This document shows positions 5,877 to 9,961 of a DNA stretch of 9,961 nucleotides, piece after piece. A program made the translations under genes and the position numbers. Source of the stretch: Bryobacterales bacterium. Lineage in GTDB: Bacteria; Acidobacteriota; Terriglobia; Bryobacterales; Bryobacteraceae. Below the pieces are notes generated by a model. The model ran no database searches, was not told the origin of the DNA, and was given only the letters and a program-made list of their open reading frames with translations. Each line of letters opens with the position of its first letter. The first letter of the stretch is position 1. The stretch covers positions 1-9,961 of the forward strand of contig PLRZ01000057.1 in assembly GCA_003164075.1 (NCBI GenBank), in the 5' to 3' direction.

Positions 5877-6557
5877 ATGCGTTTGAGTCGATATCTGCTA
5901 ACGGCGATTCCGATAGTGGGAGCCGCGCTGTTCGGTCAATCGGGTGGCCAGGAGAAGGGCCAGCCCGACCACATGGAGCACCACTTCGACCCGAAGCAGT
6001 CGGCCAAGAGCTTCGACGATCCGGCGCGGGATGTCTGGCAAATGCCGGATCGGGTGATCGAGGCGTTGGGTGTGAGGCAGGGACAAATCGTGGCGGACAT
6101 CGGCGCCGGTACCGGGTATTTTACGGTGCGGCTCGCGAAATCCTCGGCCGCGCCCAAAGTCTATGCGGTCGATATCGAACCGGCCATGGTGAGTTATCTC
6201 AAAGAGCGCGCAAGCCGGGAAGGATTGAACAACGTGGTTGCCGTGCAGGCGGCCACGGACACTCCTAATCTGCCGGAAGCGGTGGATCTCGTCCTGATTG
6301 TGGACACCTATCACCACATTGGCGGCCGCGAGGTCTATTTCCGAAAACTGGCCAAGTCTCTCAAGCCCGGCGGCAAGGTGGCCATTATCGATTTCAAACC
6401 GGATTCGCCCGAGGGTCCGCCCAAGGAGTTTCGGTTCACACCGGAACAAGTCAAGTTAGAAATGGCGAAGGCAGGATACACGTTGGCCGCGCAGCATGAT
6501 TTTCTACCTCGGCAGCATTTCTTGATTTTCGCAATCGCTGGCCGGCCAACTCGATAA
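5877..6557 (+). CDS. Class I SAM-dependent methyltransferase with N-terminal signal sequence
   Basis: A 226-residue protein. Residues 1-20 are a basic start followed by a hydrophobic core (RYLLTAIPIVGAALFG), which looks like a signal peptide, followed by a His-rich linker (residues 32-36, HMEHH). The Rossmann methyltransferase domain then begins: motif I VADIGAGTGYF (72-82), motif II acidic residue in YAVDIEP (Asp99), the central strand VDLVLIVDTYHHIGG and the motif III-like LKPGGKVAIIDF. The segment before motif I, FDDPARDVWQMPDRVIEALGV, matches a secreted-type family common in Acidobacteriota and Planctomycetota. The substrate is unknown. If exported, it would meet little SAM, so the hydrophobic N-terminus could instead be an inner-membrane anchor facing the cytoplasm. 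It follows yeiH on the same strand but has its own possible promoter. Confidence 0.82.
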   Translation: MRLSRYLLTAIPIVGAALFGQSGGQEKGQPDHMEHHFDPKQSAKSFDDPARDVWQMPDRVIEALGVRQGQIVADIGAGTGYFTVRLAKSSAAPKVYAVDIEPAMVSYLKERASREGLNNVVAVQAATDTPNLPEAVDLVLIVDTYHHIGGREVYFRKLAKSLKPGGKVAIIDFKPDSPEGPPKEFRFTPEQVKLEMAKAGYTLAAQHDFLPRQHFLIFAIAGRPTR

Positions 6558-6673
6558 AAGGCGAGAATGGCCGGCTGGCGATATTCAAGCTGTCCCCTGT
6601 ATCATGAGCAACGGAATCGTACAGCCTGCCAGTTGTACGTCGTCGGGTTGTCGAGGGTGTCAAGGGCACTGCA
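6558..6673. other. Short convergent gap, no convincing gene
   Basis: Between the methyltransferase stop and the 3' end of the minus-strand operon there is no gene I can support. A small stem CACTG-CAT-CAGTG (6667-6679) straddles the final stop of the extended small ORF; it lacks a T run on either strand, so it is not a typical intrinsic terminator. A plus-strand ORF starting at 6604 has a Cys-rich beginning but no ribosome-binding site and runs antisense to the small membrane-protein gene. Confidence 0.4.
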
Positions 6674-6856
6674 TCAGTGTGACCGTCCCACCTCGTTGCC
6701 GCGATGTTCGGCCTCCAATTCTGCATTCTTCTTATTGCGTCGAGACTCGACGCTGCAAGATTTGGACATTCAAGTTTCGACCCCAAACCGCGGCAGTATC
6801 CAACGCTGCAGAATGATATACGCCGCAATCAGTATTAGTACCCAATAGTCAGACAT
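6674..6856 (-). CDS. Small single-span membrane protein, candidate selenoprotein (in-frame TGA at 6770-6772)
   Basis: ATG 6856 is preceded by AAGGA overlapping the stop of the tlpA-like gene 7 bp upstream, a strong coupled start too short for normal gene calling. The first 28 residues are MSDYW, a hydrophobic span of about 12 residues (VLILIAAYIILQ), then RWILPRFGVET. The frame then meets TGA (6772-6770). If read as selenocysteine, the protein continues as Sec29-M-S-K-S-C34 and a charged tail, stopping at TGA 6676-6674, 60 residues in all. A stem-loop with G-U-C in its loop lies 23 nt after the TGA, as bacterial SECIS elements require. Arginines after the span suggest a cytoplasmic C-terminus. 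Alternatives: a 28-residue CydX-like peptide ending at TGA, or two peptides with restart at the ATG directly following it. I do not recognise a named family. Confidence 0.5.
6735..6757 (-). promoter_or_regulatory. SECIS-like hairpin downstream of the in-frame TGA
   Basis: On the minus strand, GCGTCGA (6753-6747) pairs perfectly with TCGACGC (6743-6737) around a GTC loop (6746-6744). TT (6757-6756) and AA (6736-6735) can extend the stem past a 3-nt bulge on the 5' side. The loop G comes after 23 nt counted from the TGA. Known bacterial SECIS hairpins lie inside the coding region just after the UGA, with a short apical stem, a G (often G-U) in the loop and sometimes a 5'-side bulge; in E. coli fdhF the spacing is 18 nt. 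No T run follows, so it is not an intrinsic terminator. A DNA-binding palindrome is the main alternative. Confidence 0.5.
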
Positions 6857-6863
6857 AAGTTCC

Positions 6864-7400
6864 TTATAGTTCCGCCATCAGTCGATCGACGTCTTCCCGA
6901 ACCGTCCTCTCGCTGACCTCGCCGATATACTGCTTTGCGATCCTTCCCATTTTATCTACCAGCAACGTGGTCGGCAGACTCTGAATCGCATCGACTATCG
7001 GTGACGACGCGGATGGCAGCAGAACGGGATAGGTTACGCCGGCCGCCTTCGCGAACTGGCGTACCCCCGCGGCGTCTCCGTCGTCCATCGCGATGCCGGC
7101 GATATCCAGATCGCCCCGGCTCTTTGCCAGACGGATAAAGCCTGGAATCTCTTCGCGGCAGGGTGGGCACCACGTTGCCCAGAAGTTCACCAGTACCACT
7201 CGCCCGCGATGCGCGGAAAGGCTCCAGGCGCCGCCCCGGAGATCGGACATAGTGAAGTCCGGCATTGGAGTGCGGCGCGGGACCGGCACGATTGCGTCGC
7301 CAGCTTCCTGGTGCTTTGGAGCGAAGGTTAGTGCAATCGCCGCGACTGCCAGCGCACCCACGACGAGCTGTGCGATTCGGACTGGTCCCGGGCGCTTCAC
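6864..7400 (-). CDS. TlpA/ResA-like thiol:disulfide oxidoreductase, membrane anchored
   Basis: A 178-residue protein with a basic N-terminus and one hydrophobic segment (about 9-27, IAQLVVGALAVAAIALTFA), a proline-rich linker, and a thioredoxin-fold domain: PDFTMSDLRGGAWSLSAHRG, VVLVNFWATWCPPCREEIPGF with redox cysteines Cys78 and Cys81, and SLPTTLLVDKMGRI carrying the cis-proline loop. The domain would face the periplasm. TlpA/ResA/CcmG proteins commonly reduce apocytochrome c cysteines or supply reductant to oxidase assembly, which suits a position directly after a bd-like oxidase with c-haem sites. GTG 7400 is chosen because the frame upstream runs into the preceding gene and this GTG precedes the signal anchor; a TTG at 7424 is possible. 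It overlaps a six-residue leader ORF as GTGA. Confidence 0.88.
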   Translation of the reverse strand: MKRPGPVRIAQLVVGALAVAAIALTFAPKHQEAGDAIVPVPRRTPMPDFTMSDLRGGAWSLSAHRGRVVLVNFWATWCPPCREEIPGFIRLAKSRGDLDIAGIAMDDGDAAGVRQFAKAAGVTYPVLLPSASSPIVDAIQSLPTTLLVDKMGRIAKQYIGEVSERTVREDVDRLMAEL

Positions 7401-7417
7401 TCGGCAGAGCCTCTCAT
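7397..7417 (-). other. Six-codon leader ORF overlapping the TlpA-like start
   Basis: GGAGGAG (7431-7425) stands 7 nt before ATG 7417, which opens MRGSAE and stops at TGA 7399-7397. That stop overlaps the GTG of the TlpA-like gene as GTGA. The best ribosome-binding site in the gap therefore serves a minicistron rather than the gene itself, implying delivery of ribosomes by translational coupling. A one-base indel in the assembly or a true frameshift could also explain it. Confidence 0.35.
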
Positions 7418-7420
7418 TGT

Positions 7421-8596
7421 TCAACTCCTCCGGCGCGTGGCATCGCCGCCGGAATCCGGAGCCGTAGCATTCATCCACTGCACGGTTGGCACCGCCTTGA
7501 TGGTAGCCGTGAACGGATATCGCCACAACATTACCGCCCATAGGGCCACTCCGCCCAGGAACACCGCTAGGAATAGCGGCAGGACAGTCCACTGCGTCTG
7601 AACCACGAACCGCTCCGGGTGAAAGTAAGATTTCAGATAGTCGTCCCGCAGGATGTCGCGCATCAGGGCCATGGCGGCGATCGCCAGGACCGTAATTCCC
7701 GTCCCGCCAATAGCTCCCAGCCGGTAGTCGCCCTGCCGGAGCGCGCGCGCCACCACCAGGATCGCGGTCACCGCGCCGGCGATGCCCGCCATCAGCAGTA
7801 TGGTCGCCAGTACGTTGTCACCGAGGAACAGCATACGCCGGTCGCGCGGCAAACTCAGAAGGAACCAGAAGCCGACCGCGAACTGCGCCATGGTGGCGAA
7901 TTCAAAGGCACGTCCCCCGAAACGGAAAACATACTGTCGGTACTCCCCGTCGCTCTCCCGCTTGAAATGAGCCAGCAGCATCAGCAGCAGGCCCCCCACC
8001 GCCACAGCGGCCGTGACGAAATGCAGGTATCGCGGTAGCAGCGTAGGCTCCGAAAGATTCAGATTCCAGCCGCTTGGGTCCGCGAAGTACTTGCCTGCCC
8101 AGGCGGAAGGCGTCTGGCTGAGCGTCAGGTTGTTGCTGAACAGAAACCCAATGAAGGCGATCAACAGGAAACTCGCCAGCAGCACTCCGCGCCCCGATCC
8201 TGCCAGTCGATGCGTCCGGGCGGAAACGTAGTACAGCCCGTAATAGGCGATCGTCAGCATCACTAGCGCCAAGAACCAGGGCCAGGCGATCAACACCGAC
8301 GAGGTGTAGAAGAACTGCCCGTAGATCACCTGCAGGAACAGTAGCGGAGCGACACCCAGGGTCACGGTCGCAGGCAACAGCGAAGGCAGCTTTGTGGCGA
8401 CGTCGGTAAACAGCCTATTGGCGCGTTCGCGGCTGCCGCTCCACCGGCTCGCCAGTGCCAGGACCATGCCGCCCAGCATGAAATTCATGGCAACGATGTG
8501 CAGCGTGAAGGTCACTATCAGGAGCAGTTTGAAGACCCAATAAGGAGCGGGAAGAGGAATCGGATCGAGCGTGGGAACGAAATTATGTAACGGCAT
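7421..8596 (-). CDS. Multi-pass membrane subunit of a cytochrome bd-like complex (CydA-like)
   Basis: A 391-residue protein with eight or nine membrane spans. The N-terminal span has His33 in TFTLHIVAMNFMLGG, comparable with the haem-ligand His at the start of CydA. SEPTLLPRYLHFVTAA (182-196) resembles the CydA segment around the b595 ligand (N-P-x-x-x-P-R-F-L-H), with His192 in the ligand position. The long quinol loop and the C-terminal half of true CydA are not recognisable. The stop lies 20 bp before the TlpA-like start; the start is 6 bp after the stop of the cytochrome c-fused partner, with AAGGAGG (8612-8606) overlapping that partner's end. Together the two form a probable two-subunit complex. 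Assignment to the bd superfamily is by motif reading, so a different haem or quinone membrane complex remains possible. Confidence 0.6.
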   Translation of the reverse strand: MPLHNFVPTLDPIPLPAPYWVFKLLLIVTFTLHIVAMNFMLGGMVLALASRWSGSRERANRLFTDVATKLPSLLPATVTLGVAPLLFLQVIYGQFFYTSSVLIAWPWFLALVMLTIAYYGLYYVSARTHRLAGSGRGVLLASFLLIAFIGFLFSNNLTLSQTPSAWAGKYFADPSGWNLNLSEPTLLPRYLHFVTAAVAVGGLLLMLLAHFKRESDGEYRQYVFRFGGRAFEFATMAQFAVGFWFLLSLPRDRRMLFLGDNVLATILLMAGIAGAVTAILVVARALRQGDYRLGAIGGTGITVLAIAAMALMRDILRDDYLKSYFHPERFVVQTQWTVLPLFLAVFLGGVALWAVMLWRYPFTATIKAVPTVQWMNATAPDSGGDATRRRS

Positions 8597-8602
8597 CTTC
8601 GG

Positions 8603-9961
8603 CTACCTCCTTGCAGTTTCGGCCGCTACCGAATGTTGAGGCATTGTTGCGGCCGCTGATACTTGCGTTTTGATCCACTGAACCAGAGTGATGCGCTGCT
8701 GTTCGGTAAGCTTCAAGTCGGGCATCCGAACGAACAGGTCAGGCAGACTCGTCAAGCTATCGGAAGCCTTCTGAGAGTCCATGGCGCGAATGGTGGCGAC
8801 CGCGGAGTCTCCAGGCGAAGCCTCATGGCAGACCGAGCAGTTCTCCTCGAAAAGGTGTTGTCCGTCGGACGGTGGCGCGCCTGCCTGGTAGAGGGTGGCC
8901 AGGTAAGAGCCCAGCGCCGCGCGCTCGGCATCGGTGCCGGCAAACGGAGACATGACGCCGTTGTGCATCAGGTCTAGACTGTTCAACATGGCGTTGAGCG
9001 CCGTCGCATCCCATTGCCGTGCTGTCAGGAGCCGCCGCATGCCGCGATAGGCATCCGCTGTGTGGCAACTCTGGCACTCCACCCTGAAGATCTCCCGTCC
9101 GGCGCCAACGTCGCCCCCCCTGCCGGGCTCCCGGTGTCGCACCCAGCGGGCGGTGTTCAGCACGCCTGCCTGGTCGATGGCTTCGACGGAGAATCCACCG
9201 TCTGTGGCCGACGGGGTTGCGTAGAGGGAGTTGTCGTAGAGGTAGTTCGCGATTACGAATGGTTTGCGGATCGCTTCCCGCACAAACTCGAAAGCACCCA
9301 TTGTGCCGAGCGCCGACAGCATAATGGTCAGACCATAGGCAAGATGCAAGCGGGCCGGCTTAACTAACGTGAGCAGCACCAACACAAAGGTCACAATCGC
9401 GAGAACGGCGGCTTCGACAGCATAGTGAGAGGCCGTCGGCATGGCTCCCCTCGCGCTGTTCCAGAGATCCGGCGGAATCTGCCGGATGTACCACCACACC
9501 AGCGCGGGCATCACCGCCATCGACGGTAGAATCCACGCCGCGCTCCACCTGACCAATCGCGCTTTGAGAGCCGGATCTTTGAGCCTGCTGGCCGTGACCA
9601 GGGCGTAGATGCCGGCCAGCGCCAGGGCGATGGCAGTCCGCACGGCCAGCGACGGGAAATACGTGGGGTTGAAGAAGCCCGTCCAGAAGTCATGGGTTTG
9701 GATCCACTTTCCCGAAGTCAGCATGAAAGTGATGATCCCGTTGATGATCACCAGGCTGGCGAACGCGGCGATAAAGTAAATCCAGCCGTACCAAAGGTGC
9801 AGCCGCGGCGTTAGTTTGTCCCAGCCGTAGAGGTACAGCAAGGCGGCGGTGATCTCGATAAAGAAGAACACCCATTCGATCGCCCACCCCCAGACGTAGG
9901 CGTGAATCAGGCTGCTGGTGGCCGAGGGATGAATCAATCCGATGGTGAACCAGATGCCCAC
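8603..9961 (-). CDS. Cytochrome bd-like subunit I fused to a dihaem cytochrome c domain (5' end missing)
   Basis: The frame runs off the window at 9961, so the N-terminus is missing; 452 residues are visible. The membrane part (about 1-240) matches CydA: HAYVWGWAIEWVFFFIEITAALLYLYGWDKL resembles the CydA helix with paired conserved glutamates before F-G-W-D-R-L, then INGIITFMLTSGKW and DFWTGFFNPTYFPSLAVR. At the position where CydA has the b595 His, this protein has Arg. After REAIRKPFVIANYLYDN the chain leaves the membrane and carries two c-haem sites, CQSCH (296-300, at 9076-9062) and CSVCH (375-379, at 8839-8825), with MSPF and RMPDLKL as possible axial Met regions. A branch of the bd superfamily is known to bear C-terminal c-type haems and is thought to use cytochrome c rather than quinol; this fits that type. 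Confidence 0.75.
   Translation of the reverse strand: MGIWFTIGLIHPSATSSLIHAYVWGWAIEWVFFFIEITAALLYLYGWDKLTPRLHLWYGWIYFIAAFASLVIINGIITFMLTSGKWIQTHDFWTGFFNPTYFPSLAVRTAIALALAGIYALVTASRLKDPALKARLVRWSAAWILPSMAVMPALVWWYIRQIPPDLWNSARGAMPTASHYAVEAAVLAIVTFVLVLLTLVKPARLHLAYGLTIMLSALGTMGAFEFVREAIRKPFVIANYLYDNSLYATPSATDGGFSVEAIDQAGVLNTARWVRHREPGRGGDVGAGREIFRVECQSCHTADAYRGMRRLLTARQWDATALNAMLNSLDLMHNGVMSPFAGTDAERAALGSYLATLYQAGAPPSDGQHLFEENCSVCHEASPGDSAVATIRAMDSQKASDSLTSLPDLFVRMPDLKLTEQQRITLVQWIKTQVSAAATMPQHSVAAETARR

Noticed and set aside
6674..6676. Second TGA of the small ORF read as another selenocysteine
   Set aside because: The sequence beyond it shows no selenoprotein-like motif and soon meets another TGA; the next hairpin overlaps the codon and does not lie downstream of it.
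6667..6679. CACTG-CAT-CAGTG stem as a terminator of the minus-strand operon
   Set aside because: The stem is only 5 bp and no T run follows on the minus strand.
6604..6816. Plus-strand 70-residue ORF with a Cys-rich start (C11, C16, C19, C23), possible Fe-S or metal protein
   Set aside because: It has no ribosome-binding site, no recognisable domain after the Cys cluster, and most of it lies antisense to the better supported small membrane-protein gene.
1..9961. CRISPR arrays, tRNA or rRNA genes, insertion sequences or phage genes
   Set aside because: No regularly spaced repeats, tRNA-like T-loop with acceptor pairing, transposase-like motifs or terminal repeats were seen on reading both strands.

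Overview
The window is GC-rich, densely coded bacterial DNA with short intergenic gaps. The gene types suggest a soil- or sediment-type bacterium, perhaps Acidobacteriota (Bryobacter/Solibacter-like): a stand-alone STAS protein, an ECF sigma factor with a soluble zinc anti-sigma factor, a secreted class I methyltransferase and a bd-like oxidase fused to cytochrome c. That placement is inference; no rRNA or other marker is present.

Layout. (1) 1-2121, plus strand: a tight cluster of the 3' end of a hotdog thioesterase, a ferritin-like four-helix protein with a degenerate metal site, a NifX/NifB-C-like cofactor-binding protein, and a PLP-dependent cysteine-synthase-family enzyme with an altered substrate loop. 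(2) 2139-3037, minus strand: an ECF sigma factor and its zinc-finger anti-sigma factor, overlapping by ATGA. Upstream of these on the same strand are a STAS-domain protein (3181-3561) and a LysR regulator (3831-4721). (3) The LysR gene is divergent from a YeiH/UPF0324 membrane transporter gene (4808-5812), the same pairing as yeiE/yeiH of enterobacteria. The 86-bp gap between them holds two clean inverted repeats. (4) 5877-6557, plus strand: a SAM methyltransferase with an apparent signal peptide. (5) 6674-9961, minus strand: an operon encoding a cytochrome bd-like membrane subunit fused to a dihaem cytochrome c (cut by the window edge), a second CydA-like multi-pass subunit, a membrane-anchored TlpA thioredoxin, and a very small single-span membrane protein.

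The most notable observation is the last gene of that operon. A well-initiated ORF (Shine-Dalgarno overlapping the tlpA-like stop) encodes a 28-residue transmembrane peptide that reaches TGA at 6770-6772. Beyond that TGA the same frame stays open for 31 codons with the sequence Met-Ser-Lys-Ser-Cys. Starting 16 nt after the TGA is a perfect 7-bp stem with a G-U-C loop, and the loop G follows 23 intervening nucleotides. This is the position and shape expected of a bacterial SECIS element, so the gene is a candidate small selenoprotein within a respiratory/thiol-redox operon. The evidence is sequence-only; homologues with Cys or Sec at this site and the presence of selA/selB/selC/selD in the genome would decide it.

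Functionally, the left cluster suggests iron/sulfur cofactor or thiol chemistry, the centre regulation and sulfite/sulfate-type export, and the right operon electron transfer to a bd-type complex with an accompanying thiol-redox maturation protein.
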